Under the pieces are notes generated by a model. That model searched no databases. It was given only the letters and a program-made list of their open reading frames with translations, and had not been told where the DNA came from. The position numbers and the translations under genes are program-made. From assembly GCA_030590405.1 (NCBI GenBank), contig JAUUYO010000054.1, positions 1-14,952 on the forward strand: DNA of 14,952 nucleotides. Reading direction: 5' to 3'. The stretch comes from Kangiellaceae bacterium (lineage in GTDB: Bacteria > Pseudomonadota > Gammaproteobacteria > Enterobacterales > Kangiellaceae). Shown here in pieces: positions 1-8,243 of this stretch (positions within the stretch are counted from its first letter, which is position 1; every line of letters starts with the position of its first letter).

Positions 1-632
1 AATTTGATGCACTGGCATTGCGCTTACGGATTATGCTCACATTGAGCGTGGTAGTGGTGTTATTTATATTGTTTGATGTTTTTTGGTTTTCTGGAAATAC
101 CCAAACGATAAAAAACACTCAACAAAAAATACAAAACAATCAAAAACAGATCATCGATTTAGTTAATATACAAAATGAGTACAATCAAAAGCTTTTTAAT
201 GTTCGTAGCGATCCAAACAATAAACAGTTAAAAACATTACACACACAACTAAATGCGATCCGCCAACAATTAACCAAACACACTTTAAATCTGGTTCAGC
301 CGCAAGAAATGGCCGACGTACTAAAAGACATTATTTTATCGAGCAAGTCACTCAAACTTGAAAAATTGGTAAAACAGCAGGCCATAGAGTTGTCTCAACC
401 TGATAAAAAAAATGAACAACCGTCTGATAAAATAGAATTGTATCGCCACAGCGTCATTATAGAACTAAAAGGTAACTATCGCTCTGCGTTTAATTTTTTG
501 CAAAAACTGGAAAAAATGGAAAAACAGGTAGCTTTCGACAAGTTTGAATATCAGGTCGATGTTTATCCAAAAGCCTATATCAAGTTAACCGTATCCACTT
601 TAAGTCTGGATAAGGGGTGGGTCGGTGGATAA
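1..632 (+). CDS. mshJ: MSHA biogenesis protein MshJ (5' end outside window)
   Basis: Inner-membrane assembly protein of the MSHA pilus, comparable to PilO/GspM of other type IV pilus and type II secretion systems. The reading frame is open to the left edge. The residues before the first possible start (TTG at 18) read FDALAL, which resembles the cytoplasmic N-terminus of MshJ proteins, so the true start lies before the window. One membrane segment follows (about residues 8-24 of the part starting at 18), then a glutamine/asparagine/lysine-rich coiled coil, then the segment LVQPQEMADVLKDI and a small C-terminal alpha/beta domain. It overlaps mshK by 8 bases, which suggests translational coupling. 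Identification rests on family resemblance plus position before mshK-mshL. The partial 5' end is seen directly. Confidence 0.85.
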   Translation, partial: FDALALRLRIMLTLSVVVVLFILFDVFWFSGNTQTIKNTQQKIQNNQKQIIDLVNIQNEYNQKLFNVRSDPNNKQLKTLHTQLNAIRQQLTKHTLNLVQPQEMADVLKDIILSSKSLKLEKLVKQQAIELSQPDKKNEQPSDKIELYRHSVIIELKGNYRSAFNFLQKLEKMEKQVAFDKFEYQVDVYPKAYIKLTVSTLSLDKGWVGG

Positions 633-975
633 TTTATTTTACCGTTCCGTTTTATTGGTTTCATTGTTGTTTTATTCACTCAACGCTAGTGCAAAACAAA
701 TCTTAAATGACCCGACCAGACCCGGCATTATTTTGATAGAGAGCGAGAAAAAACAAACTAAAAAAAGGCTAAAAAAATCACACCTGCTGAGCGCCATATT
801 TATCAAACAGGGAAAACCTCAGGCAATCATTAATAATAAACTATATCAATCAGGTGATTTTTTTTCTGGCAAGAAAATAATTGCCATTAAATCGAATAAA
901 GTTGTATTAAAAAGTAACAGCGGCATCAGCAACTTGATGTTAATTCAACCGGTTAAAAAGCGAAAGAAACCATAG
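625..975 (+). CDS. mshK: MSHA biogenesis protein MshK
   Basis: Small periplasmic or membrane-attached accessory protein of MSHA assembly, 116 aa, similar in role to PilP/GspC-type proteins that link the inner-membrane complex to the secretin. A signal-peptide-like N-terminus (residues 1-23, ending ASA before K24) is followed by the DPTRP motif typical of MshK. A short beta-rich domain follows with the IINNKLYQSGD pattern seen in secretin-docking proteins, and the tail is basic. The start is GTG. It lies inside the 3' end of mshJ and is preceded by an AAGGGG ribosome binding sequence at about 612-617. The next gene, mshL, starts one base after the stop. Assignment is from the motif, size and position. 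Confidence 0.82.
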   Translation: MDNLFYRSVLLVSLLFYSLNASAKQILNDPTRPGIILIESEKKQTKKRLKKSHLLSAIFIKQGKPQAIINNKLYQSGDFFSGKKIIAIKSNKVVLKSNSGISNLMLIQPVKKRKKP

Positions 976-976
976 A

Positions 977-2605
977 ATGATTATTTATCGATCCAGACAT
1001 TTTATTATTTTTATTTTTATTGGCTGTTTATCTGCCTGCCAGACGTTGATACCAAAAACACAGCAGAAAAACCAGGTGGCAATTAATGCTATTGAACAAA
1101 GTCAAAAAAACCAACGTCAGGACGATCAAACCAAATTAAATATATCCGCTGAACAAGCACTATCAACCTTATTAATTCAGGAAGCTCCTATTTTTAAAAT
1201 ACCGGAGGAACGTTTTGATGTAGCGGTAAAGGATGCTGAAATCAATGCCTTTCTCTTAGGTCTGGTCGACTCGAGCCAATATAACCTGATTGTCAGTCCT
1301 GGGCTGAATTTAACGATTTCTTTACAATTGAAAAATGTGACCATCTCCGAAGTATTGCACGCACTGACTCAAATATATCCGATCAACGTACGCCAAAATA
1401 AAAATCTATTTTTTGTTTCTTCCGCAGAAACTACAACAGCTATGTATAACGTCGACTATTTAAATATTCAACGAAGTGGTGATTCAAGAACCAGTATTGC
1501 CGGGCAGTCCGTTGCCGGAGAGCAAAGTGGCGGTAATCGCTCTTCCGGTAACGGCAGCTCTTCAAACAACAACTCTAAAAGCGGTAGTAACATCCAACAG
1601 CTCAGCTCCAGCAAAGTCATCACAAAAAGTGAAACGGACTTTTGGAATGAGTTAACCGTCGGACTTAACCTCATCATTAAAGATGAAGATAAAGCCAGCG
1701 TGGTCGTGAGTCCTCACGCTGGTTTGGTAATTGTTCGTTCATTGCCGCAAACCCAAGATTTGATTAAGCGCTACCTGTCTAGCACCCAGAAAAGTTTGAA
1801 TAGACAAGTTATTATTGAAGCGAAAATTATTGAAGTTCGGCTTAATCAAGGCTTTCAATCTGGAGTGGACTGGAGCAAAATTGGTAATAGCAATGGTGAT
1901 ATTTATACCATTGGTCAACAGGGACAAGTTTTATTGCAACCAACCAGCGACACTCCCCTCAATGGTATTTTTTCGCTACTTTATGAAGGAAACTCATTTA
2001 CTGCGGCTATCGATTTACTTAAATCTCAAGGTGACGTGCAGGTTTTATCCTCACCTAGAGTATCTACCGTCAACAACCAAAAAGCCATTATAAAAGTCGG
2101 CAGCGACGAATTTTTTGTCACGGATATTTCAACCACCACTGTTACAGGAACCAGCACTGCCACCACACCGGATGTCACCTTAACTCCCTTTTTCTCCGGG
2201 ATTTCTTTGGATGTGACTCCTCAGGTCAGTCGTCAAGGGGATATTGTTTTACATATTCATCCAATAGTCAGCGAAGTCACCGACCAGGCTAAAACCTTAA
2301 GCCTGGGCGAAGATCAGTTTATTTTACCGCTCGCTTTCACCAATGTACGAGAATCGGACAGCATCGTGAGAACCCGTAATGGTCGGGTCATTGTGATTGG
2401 CGGTTTGATGCAAAACACTATCAGTGATGAAACCACCTCAACCCCACTACTCGGCGATATTCCGATATTAGGTAATCTGTTTAAGCAAACCCGCCAGTCT
2501 CAAGTAAAAAGTGAACTGGTTATTTTATTAAAAGCTCATCTGATTGATATCGATCAGACCAACCAGCAACTCGATCAAATAAAAAGCAGCTTCAACAAAT
2601 TTTGA
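977..2605 (+). CDS. mshL: MSHA secretin MshL, outer-membrane lipoprotein
   Basis: Outer-membrane secretin through which the MSHA pilus leaves the cell; 542 aa. The N-terminus is a lipoprotein signal with lipobox LSAC, lipidated cysteine C21. Residues about 80-148 form the periplasmic N-domain (FDVAVKDAEINAFLLGL through NLFFV). Residues about 160-212 are a Ser/Gly/Asn-rich flexible linker. The secretin core spans about 270-525 and carries the hallmark VQVLSSPRVSTVNNQKA near 353 and the VIVIGGLMQ...TPLLGDIPILGNLF signature near 470-503. Start ATG sits one base after the mshK stop. The 3' end touches mshM. All domains expected of an MshL/PilQ/GspD-type secretin are present, and nothing looks broken. 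Confidence 0.95.
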   Translation: MIIYRSRHFIIFIFIGCLSACQTLIPKTQQKNQVAINAIEQSQKNQRQDDQTKLNISAEQALSTLLIQEAPIFKIPEERFDVAVKDAEINAFLLGLVDSSQYNLIVSPGLNLTISLQLKNVTISEVLHALTQIYPINVRQNKNLFFVSSAETTTAMYNVDYLNIQRSGDSRTSIAGQSVAGEQSGGNRSSGNGSSSNNNSKSGSNIQQLSSSKVITKSETDFWNELTVGLNLIIKDEDKASVVVSPHAGLVIVRSLPQTQDLIKRYLSSTQKSLNRQVIIEAKIIEVRLNQGFQSGVDWSKIGNSNGDIYTIGQQGQVLLQPTSDTPLNGIFSLLYEGNSFTAAIDLLKSQGDVQVLSSPRVSTVNNQKAIIKVGSDEFFVTDISTTTVTGTSTATTPDVTLTPFFSGISLDVTPQVSRQGDIVLHIHPIVSEVTDQAKTLSLGEDQFILPLAFTNVRESDSIVRTRNGRVIVIGGLMQNTISDETTSTPLLGDIPILGNLFKQTRQSQVKSELVILLKAHLIDIDQTNQQLDQIKSSFNKF

Positions 2606-2607
2606 TT

Positions 2608-3507
2608 ATGTATTTATATCAATTTGCCATGAAAAAAATCCCTTTCGGTCAAACTCCGGATACCGAATTATTTTGTGCCACAAAAACTCATATAGATGCA
2701 ATGAACGTGTTGCTGTTCTCAATCAACAGCGGCGAAGCTTTCTGCAAGATTACTGGTGAGGTGGGCAGTGGAAAAACCATGTTATGCAGGTTGTTAATAC
2801 GAAAATTAGAAAACAATAGAAATATTGCTTATATCCCTAACCCTAACCTCTCTGTTAAATCCTTGCACTATGCATTAGCCAAAGAACTAGGGCTAAAAAT
2901 AAAAGTAGACAGTCGTGAAGATCAAATATCACAGAGCATTCAAGCCCGTCTGATCAAGTTAAATAAAAACCGAGGACCCGTGGTATTGATCATTGATGAA
3001 GCACAAATATTATCAGATGCCGCATTAGAAGCACTTAGACTGTTCACAAACATAGAAACTGAACAACAAAAATTATTACAAATCGTATTATTTGCTCAAC
3101 CAGAACTCGATAAAAAACTCAAACAAAAACACCTTCGTCAACTCAAACAAAGGATTAGTTTTAGTTGTCAAATTAAATCTCTCAGCGCTTTTCAGGTGGC
3201 TGAATATATAAGATACCGACTATCAAAAGTTTGTCAGGGTGATCCCATTAGTATCAGTAACATTTGCGCCTGGTTAGTACATTATTTTTCCAGAGGAACC
3301 CCTCGATTGATTAATACCCTTTGCCATAAAGCGTTAATGTTGGCTTACCCAAAAAACAAAAAACAAATCACAGTGACTAATATTATTAAGGCAGCCTTTG
3401 ATACCGAAGGCGTTAATCGCTTTTTGGTTAAACACCTCAAATTGACTATCACCGTTATTTTATTAAGCATCAGCACCACAACTTTTGCTTTTTTGGGGGG
3501 CGCATGA
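2608..3507 (+). CDS. mshM: MSHA biogenesis AAA ATPase MshM
   Basis: ExeA/GspA-type AAA ATPase of the MSHA system, thought to help place or assemble the secretin with MshN. I chose ATG 2608 (MYLYQFAMKKIPFGQTP, 299 aa) because family members start MYL..F.....PF..TP just before the first helix. A TTG at 2602 would add two residues and overlap the mshL stop. Walker A is GEVGSGKT at residues 50-57, Walker B VVLIIDEAQ at 125-133. The C-terminal hydrophobic stretch (about 279-297) is a likely membrane anchor, as in ExeA-like proteins. No clear Shine-Dalgarno precedes the start, so translation probably depends on mshL. The stop overlaps the mshN start (ATGA). Confidence 0.92.
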   Translation: MYLYQFAMKKIPFGQTPDTELFCATKTHIDAMNVLLFSINSGEAFCKITGEVGSGKTMLCRLLIRKLENNRNIAYIPNPNLSVKSLHYALAKELGLKIKVDSREDQISQSIQARLIKLNKNRGPVVLIIDEAQILSDAALEALRLFTNIETEQQKLLQIVLFAQPELDKKLKQKHLRQLKQRISFSCQIKSLSAFQVAEYIRYRLSKVCQGDPISISNICAWLVHYFSRGTPRLINTLCHKALMLAYPKNKKQITVTNIIKAAFDTEGVNRFLVKHLKLTITVILLSISTTTFAFLGGA

Positions 3508-4589
3508 GTGTAGTCAATCAAATGCTTAATGATCTACAACAATCTAAACAGCATACCACTGTAATGGATGGTTTTGTACCCCTACCAGAAAACCGATCTA
3601 AAACAAAACTTTACTGGTCGTTCATACTTATATTGCTATTAATAGTGGTTTTCGTACTCAATAAATCATTGTTCGAAAACACACCATTTTTTACTAAAAC
3701 TTCCGATTATTCTAAAAAACTCAACAACAATGACAACCAACCTATAAGTGAATTTGAGCCAAATCCAAAGCCAAAACAAGAACAAAGACCAGAGCAACAA
3801 AAAACAATTATTAAAACATTCGATTTTAAATCCCCTTTTGAACCCAAGGTTATAATCACAAAATCTTCCGACAGACCAATTTACCAACCCTCTTTGACTG
3901 TTAACAAAGAGCATATCAATAAAGATCAGATTAACAAAAATCAGATAGAAAAAACAAAAATCTTACTATCCAATAAAACTAAGCCGACAAAAAAATTAAA
4001 CAGTCACATAAAAAAACTATCAAGGATTAGTATCGCAGAAAAACAATTCGCCAGCCTGATAAAACATTGGCATCTCAACAGCGCCCAGGCTAGCCATCAA
4101 AAATTATTATCTTTACTCAATAACTATCCCGACTTACCTGGTATCTGGTTAGATTCCCTGGCATTTTTAAAAAATAATAGTGAGAAATATTATGAAAACC
4201 TGTTGAAGCTATCAATACAACGCTTTCCTGAAAAAATTAGTTTTACTTTATTGTCCGCTCAGTATTATTTTTCTTCCAAACAATACACCATAGCCTATCA
4301 ACAACTAAGCAGCATTCACAAAACAAAAAAAGACCAAAGAGTTTATCAACTGGCGGGATTAATCCTGCAAAAACTAGGTAAACATCAACAAGCAATTGGT
4401 AACTATAAAAAACTACTGCTTATCATGCCAGATCGCGGCGAAATTAATATGGCTATTGGTATATCTTACGATGCACTTCAATTACCCAAACGAGCAGCTA
4501 ATCATTTTATCATCGCGTTAAAAGACAAACGACTCAACCCACTACAAAAACAATTTGTGAAACAACGGTTGATTGCTTATCAAGGATAA
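3504..4589 (+). CDS. mshN: MSHA biogenesis protein MshN, TPR protein
   Basis: Single-pass inner-membrane protein of 361 aa that partners with MshM. The cytoplasmic N-terminus reads SVVNQMLNDLQQ, the motif shared by MshN/GspB-like proteins. A membrane segment at residues 36-52 is followed by a Lys/Asn/Pro/Gln-rich periplasmic linker (about 65-165) with low sequence complexity. The C-terminal half (about 180-360) consists of helical TPR-like repeats, including the YQLAGLILQKLGKHQQAIGNYKKLL type near 285-310. The start ATG overlaps the mshM stop and is preceded by GGGGGGCGC at about 3495-3503. mshE follows after 3 bases. The linker is markedly A-rich on the coding strand compared with neighbours, consistent with disordered sequence rather than transfer. 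Confidence 0.88.
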   Translation: MSVVNQMLNDLQQSKQHTTVMDGFVPLPENRSKTKLYWSFILILLLIVVFVLNKSLFENTPFFTKTSDYSKKLNNNDNQPISEFEPNPKPKQEQRPEQQKTIIKTFDFKSPFEPKVIITKSSDRPIYQPSLTVNKEHINKDQINKNQIEKTKILLSNKTKPTKKLNSHIKKLSRISIAEKQFASLIKHWHLNSAQASHQKLLSLLNNYPDLPGIWLDSLAFLKNNSEKYYENLLKLSIQRFPEKISFTLLSAQYYFSSKQYTIAYQQLSSIHKTKKDQRVYQLAGLILQKLGKHQQAIGNYKKLLLIMPDRGEINMAIGISYDALQLPKRAANHFIIALKDKRLNPLQKQFVKQRLIAYQG

Positions 4590-4592
4590 ATA

Positions 4593-6308
4593 ATGCTGTT
4601 AAAAAAAGTCAGGTTAGGTGATTTATTAGTTGAAAAAAAAGTCATCTCTAACAAACAGCTCGAAGATGCACTCAAAGAGCAAAAAAATAATCGGCAACGA
4701 CTCGGCAAACTATTAGTGAGTCTCGGTTATGTAGATGAAAAACAACTACTGCGTTTTCTCGCTGAACAATTACAAATCCAGTTCATTGATCTGGTAGCTT
4801 TTAAGATCCAGCCTTTGGCTATTAAGAATCTCAATGAAATGACCGCCCGACGTCTGAGAGCACTGGTAATAGATGAAAAACCCGATCATTTTTTAGTGGT
4901 CATGGCCGATCCCACCGATCTTGGGAAATATGACCAACTGCTGGAATCTCTGTCTAAACCAGTACAGCTCTGCGTGGCGATCGAATCGGAGATTATTGCT
5001 AACATCGATAATTTTTATCGTAGCGGTGATGAAATTTCTGATTTAGCTGGTGCATTACAAGATGATTTAAGTGAAGACAGCTTTGACCTGCCAACACTCA
5101 ATGAAAATGTCTCCAACGATGAAGCGCCGGTAGCCAAATTTTTGCAAGGATTATTTGAACAAGCCATTCAAATCAAAGCCTCTGATATTCATATTGAACC
5201 AGATGCTCAAGTGCTTCGAGTAAGAATGCGGGTCGATGGGCAACTACAAGAACAGGTCATCAAAGAAAGTCGTATCGTTTCGGCATTAGTTCTCAGACTC
5301 AAACTAATGTGCGGATTGGATATCTCTGAAAAAAGAATTCCTCAAGATGGTCGGTTCAGGATCCGCGCCAAAGATCATGATGTCGATATCCGCTTATCCA
5401 CCATGCCCATCCAACACGGCGAATCAGTGGTCATGCGATTACTCGATCAAAGCGCAGGACTGCTCAAGCTGGAGCAAACCGGAATTGAGTTAGAATTACT
5501 TAAAGAGGTAAGGCGATTGTTGTCTTTTCCCCATGGATTAATTTTAGTCACCGGGCCAACCGGTAGTGGCAAAACCACAACTTTGTACGCCGCGTTATCT
5601 GAGCTTAATTCGCCAGAAAAGAAAATAATAACAATTGAAGATCCGGTAGAATATAAATTAGCGCGAGTCAATCAGGTACAAGTGAACCCTAAGATTGACT
5701 TAACTTTTGCCAAAGTACTACGTTCAGTACTGCGTCAGGACCCCGATATTATTTTGATCGGCGAAATGCGAGATCAGGAAACAGCCGAGATCGGTTTACG
5801 GGCAGCGGTGACCGGCCATCTGGTATTGTCCACCTTACATACCAATGACAGTTTATCCGCTGCGGTGCGACTATCTGATATGGGCGCCGAACCTTATTTA
5901 CTCGCCAGTGGTTTGCGCGGAGTTATAGCACAAAGACTAGTGCGACGGCTCTGCAATTTTTGTAACGAAGAATATAAACCTGATGAGCAGGAATTAGTCT
6001 GGCTCACCAAGTTTTTACACCAACAAGGAAATGATACTAATTGGCGCCACGGAAAAGGTTGCGTGCAATGCCACAATACAGGCTATCGAGGCAGAGCCGC
6101 AATTTTTGAAATATTGATCCCGGATCTTAATATGTTAGAAGCCATCCGAAAAAGAGAATATGGAAAATTTGTTAAGTTAGCCAACGCCTCGAATACTTTT
6201 GTGCCACTTTCTAAATCGGCGATTAACCTTGCTAAACAGGGTATAACCAGTGTCGAAGAAGTACTCCGAGTTTGTGAATCTATTGAAGATATCAGTGAGC
6301 ACAGCTAA
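4593..6308 (+). CDS. mshE: MSHA assembly ATPase MshE with MshEN c-di-GMP-binding domain
   Basis: Hexameric GspE/PilB-type ATPase that drives pilus extension; 571 aa. The N-terminal MshEN domain holds two 24-residue motifs, R7-Q30 (RLGDLLVEKKVI...LEDALKEQ) and R36-Q59 (RLGKLLVSLGYV...LLRFLAEQ), separated by 5 residues. This is the arrangement known from Vibrio cholerae MshE to bind cyclic di-GMP. The usual mid-motif glycine is K16 in copy one but present as G45 in copy two. Walker A is GPTGSGKT at 321-328 (K327) and Walker B lies at 385-391 (DIILIGE). The zinc-binding cysteines are C454, C457, C490 and C493. It starts 3 bases after mshN with AAGGA as ribosome binding site and shares one base with mshG (TAATG). 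Confidence 0.96.
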   Translation: MLLKKVRLGDLLVEKKVISNKQLEDALKEQKNNRQRLGKLLVSLGYVDEKQLLRFLAEQLQIQFIDLVAFKIQPLAIKNLNEMTARRLRALVIDEKPDHFLVVMADPTDLGKYDQLLESLSKPVQLCVAIESEIIANIDNFYRSGDEISDLAGALQDDLSEDSFDLPTLNENVSNDEAPVAKFLQGLFEQAIQIKASDIHIEPDAQVLRVRMRVDGQLQEQVIKESRIVSALVLRLKLMCGLDISEKRIPQDGRFRIRAKDHDVDIRLSTMPIQHGESVVMRLLDQSAGLLKLEQTGIELELLKEVRRLLSFPHGLILVTGPTGSGKTTTLYAALSELNSPEKKIITIEDPVEYKLARVNQVQVNPKIDLTFAKVLRSVLRQDPDIILIGEMRDQETAEIGLRAAVTGHLVLSTLHTNDSLSAAVRLSDMGAEPYLLASGLRGVIAQRLVRRLCNFCNEEYKPDEQELVWLTKFLHQQGNDTNWRHGKGCVQCHNTGYRGRAAIFEILIPDLNMLEAIRKREYGKFVKLANASNTFVPLSKSAINLAKQGITSVEEVLRVCESIEDISEHS

Positions 6309-7540
6309 TGGCCAGCTTTGAATATATCGCCAGACAAGCCGATGGAAAACCAACCAAAGGAGTGATGGAAGCTAACGATGAAGAGACTGTTGCCGACAGA
6401 CTTTTGGCCAACGGGGTGATGCCAATATCAATCAAAGAATCGAAAGCTGCTAATAACTTAATGCAGATGGATATCGGCAAGTTTTTTCAAAGTAAAAAAG
6501 TCGATATCCAGGAACTCGTCATGTTTAGCCGGCAAATGTTTAGTCTAACCAAAGCAGGCATTCCTTTGACTCGTGCAATCAAAGGGTTGATGGATACCAG
6601 TACTTCCAAACCTTTAATACTCGCTTTGGAATCCATTCATTCGGACTTAAATGCGGGCACCAATCTGGCGACCGCCTTTTCTCGACATCCACATATCTTT
6701 TCTGAACTTTATGTGAGCTTGATCCATGTCGGCGAAAATTCTGGTCGTCTTGAAGAATCTTTTTCCCAAATCTCCCAATATTTAGAACTCGAACAAGAAA
6801 CCGCACAAAGAATTAAGAGTGCGACCCGCTATCCAATAGTGGTGCTGACTATGATTGTCGGCGCACTATTTGTGATTAATGTTTTTGTTATTCCGCAGTT
6901 TGCCAGAATGTTTACCGCATTTAAAGCTGGCGAATTACCCTGGGCCACTAGAATATTGATCGATACCAGCCAGTTTTTTGTCGATTTTTGGCCCCATCTA
7001 ATTATAGGGATCAGTTTGTTATACATTTTAGTTGGCCAATATCGAAACACCGAACAAGGCGCTCTTTTTTGGGATCAGAAAAAATTAAAAGTGCCTATTT
7101 TTGGCAGTATTATTTATCGCTCACTGCTGGCCAGGTTTTCACGCTCTTTTTCGATGATGAGCCGCTCAGGGATGCCGTTGATCACCAGCCTGAATATCAT
7201 CGGTCGAGTAGTGGATAATAAATGGGTTGCCCAGCACATCATTAATATGCGCAACGGAGTTGAACGAGGCGAGTCCATCAGCCTGGTCGCAACCCGAACG
7301 AAAATGTTTTCACCTTTGATTTTGCAGATGGTCAGCGTCGGCGAAGAAACCGGACAACTGGATGATATGCTCGATGAAGTGGCTGATTTTTACGAAAATC
7401 AGGTGGACTACGACCTGAAGAGAATATCCGATTATATCGAACCGGTATTGATTGTTTTTATTGGCGTGATTGTATTGATCCTGGCGTTAGGGGTTTATCT
7501 GACGATGTGGGATCTCGCATCTGGTTCTCGTAGTGGTTAG
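6308..7540 (+). CDS. mshG: MSHA inner-membrane platform protein MshG
   Basis: GspF/PilC-type polytopic platform protein through which MshE transmits force to pilin subunits; 410 aa, the usual family length. Two GspF domains are visible. The first contains FSRQMFSLTKAGIPLTRAI (near 76-94), the second FSRSFSMMSRSGMPLITSL (near 280-298). Membrane segments lie at about 175-196, 227-243 and 378-401. The cytoplasmic N-terminus begins MASFEYIARQADGK, typical of the family. It overlaps mshE by one base and mshF by 8 bases, so these three are probably translated together. No anomalies seen. Confidence 0.95.
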   Translation: MASFEYIARQADGKPTKGVMEANDEETVADRLLANGVMPISIKESKAANNLMQMDIGKFFQSKKVDIQELVMFSRQMFSLTKAGIPLTRAIKGLMDTSTSKPLILALESIHSDLNAGTNLATAFSRHPHIFSELYVSLIHVGENSGRLEESFSQISQYLELEQETAQRIKSATRYPIVVLTMIVGALFVINVFVIPQFARMFTAFKAGELPWATRILIDTSQFFVDFWPHLIIGISLLYILVGQYRNTEQGALFWDQKKLKVPIFGSIIYRSLLARFSRSFSMMSRSGMPLITSLNIIGRVVDNKWVAQHIINMRNGVERGESISLVATRTKMFSPLILQMVSVGEETGQLDDMLDEVADFYENQVDYDLKRISDYIEPVLIVFIGVIVLILALGVYLTMWDLASGSRSG

Positions 7541-8072
7541 TCCACTCACATCGAGTAGCGCGAAAGGATCACTTTTATTGGTGATTTTGTTATTGCTATT
7601 TGGCGGCATTTTTTATTATCGATTGTATATACGCAATCCCTCCATCATGGGTCATTTTGAACAACAAACCTTTCAATCTAACTACCGAGTTTTCAAAAAT
7701 GCTATTTTACACGCTCACCTTCATTTTCAAACCCATAAAACCCGAGGGTGTAAAATTGATTGTTGGATTAAAGGCTCCGTTGGTCTGGATTTTAATTCGT
7801 TTGGCTATCCCATATCGACCCGGTATAGCCAACAAAACCTGCCATTCGACCCGTTAATCTCCGATATGACTAATAACAATCAGGATTGTGCCCAAATTTG
7901 GCAGTTTTTAATGGGGCCATTACACCACACTATTAATACTCAAAAAAGTGACTATCGGGCAACATTCCACCACCCCAGTAAAAGCTGTGTATATCGCTCA
8001 GTAAAATTGTCTAATAGTTCAATCATCTACAAGTCTCAGCAAGGCAAAGTACAACTATTAGCGCCTAATTAA
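7533..8072 (+). CDS. mshF: MSHA biogenesis protein MshF (putative)
   Basis: Protein of 179 aa with a GTG start inside the end of mshG. One N-terminal membrane segment (residues 13-29, LLLVILLLLFGG) is followed by a periplasmic domain with a CKIDC cysteine pair and further cysteines (DCAQ, KSCVY), which suggests a disulfide-containing fold. MshF proteins are poorly conserved and of uncertain function. The call depends on position between mshG and the pilin genes, size and topology. The N-terminus is not a clear prepilin signal (no GFTLIE), so it is not obviously a pilin. It closes the overlapping assembly block: 171 non-coding bases follow. Confidence 0.75.
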   Translation: MVSPLTSSSAKGSLLLVILLLLFGGIFYYRLYIRNPSIMGHFEQQTFQSNYRVFKNAILHAHLHFQTHKTRGCKIDCWIKGSVGLDFNSFGYPISTRYSQQNLPFDPLISDMTNNNQDCAQIWQFLMGPLHHTINTQKSDYRATFHHPSKSCVYRSVKLSNSSIIYKSQQGKVQLLAPN

Positions 8073-8160
8073 ACGATTGATTAGATTGACCGACATTTAC
8101 TGGCAAAACCTCAGATCTAGACTAGACTTTTAATAATCATCTCACTTTGGTTTATTTTTA

Positions 8161-8205
8161 AGTAATTAGTTTAAGTAATTAGTTTAAGTAATTAGTTTAA
8201 GTAAT
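8161..8205 (+). repeat. 13-bp tandem repeat, about 3.4 copies
   Basis: The unit AGTAATTAGTTTA occurs at 8161-8173, 8174-8186 and 8187-8199 without mismatch, followed by a partial AGTAAT to 8205. A TTTA before 8161 matches the end of the unit, so the array may start at 8157. It lies 39 bases before the mshA start codon, in the presumed 5' leader. Perfect short arrays like this can gain or lose units by slippage. Confidence 0.95.
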
Positions 8206-8208
8206 AAT

Positions 8209-8234
8209 GATAACCACAAAGTTGGTTATTTTTT
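8209..8234 (+). promoter_or_regulatory. Small stem-loop with T-run ahead of the mshA ribosome binding site
   Basis: ATAACCA (8210-8216) pairs with TGGTTAT (8223-8229) across a 6-base loop. An extra G-T wobble at 8209/8230 is possible. Six T's (8229-8234) follow and run directly into GGAGG. The shape resembles a weak terminator or a leader hairpin that shields the mRNA 5' end, but the stem is A+T-rich and its stability was not calculated. Confidence 0.45.
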
Positions 8235-8239
8235 GGAGG
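8235..8239 (+). promoter_or_regulatory. Strong Shine-Dalgarno of mshA
   Basis: GGAGG lies 4 bases before ATG 8244 and is the best ribosome binding site in the pilin block. It supports the chosen start and high translation of the major subunit. Confidence 0.85.
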
Positions 8240-8243
8240 AAAT

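Larger units (their letters stand above)
8073..8243 (+). promoter_or_regulatory. Leader and probable promoter region of major pilin gene mshA
   Basis: This is the longest non-coding gap in the window. It is very A+T-rich and sits directly before the major pilin gene, where strong separate transcription is expected. A TTGACC box at 8086-8091 could be a -35 element, but no good -10 lies 16-18 bases away. TAATAAT at 8131-8137 is a possible -10 without a clear -35. I see no convincing sigma-54 site. The region also contains a 13-bp tandem repeat, a small stem-loop and a GGAGG ribosome binding site, listed separately. Promoter placement is inference. Confidence 0.4.

Noticed and set aside
1468..1677. 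Open frame of 69 codons on the minus strand within mshL
   Set aside because: It mirrors the Ser/Gly/Asn-rich linker of mshL, has no ribosome binding site or recognisable protein, and the sense gene is certain.
1815..2093. Open frame of 92 codons on the + strand within mshL
   Set aside because: Out-of-frame shadow of the secretin core, with low-quality protein composition and no family likeness.
2602..2607. TTG start for mshM two codons earlier
   Set aside because: ATG 2608 matches the MYL... start of the family and needs no rare start codon.
3760..4020. A-rich stretch in mshN as foreign or decayed DNA
   Set aside because: The frame is intact and the composition is explained by a Lys/Asn/Gln-rich flexible linker.
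8161..8205. The 13-bp repeats as a CRISPR array or iteron origin
   Set aside because: Units are directly adjacent without spacers, too few and too short, and no cas or replication gene is nearby.
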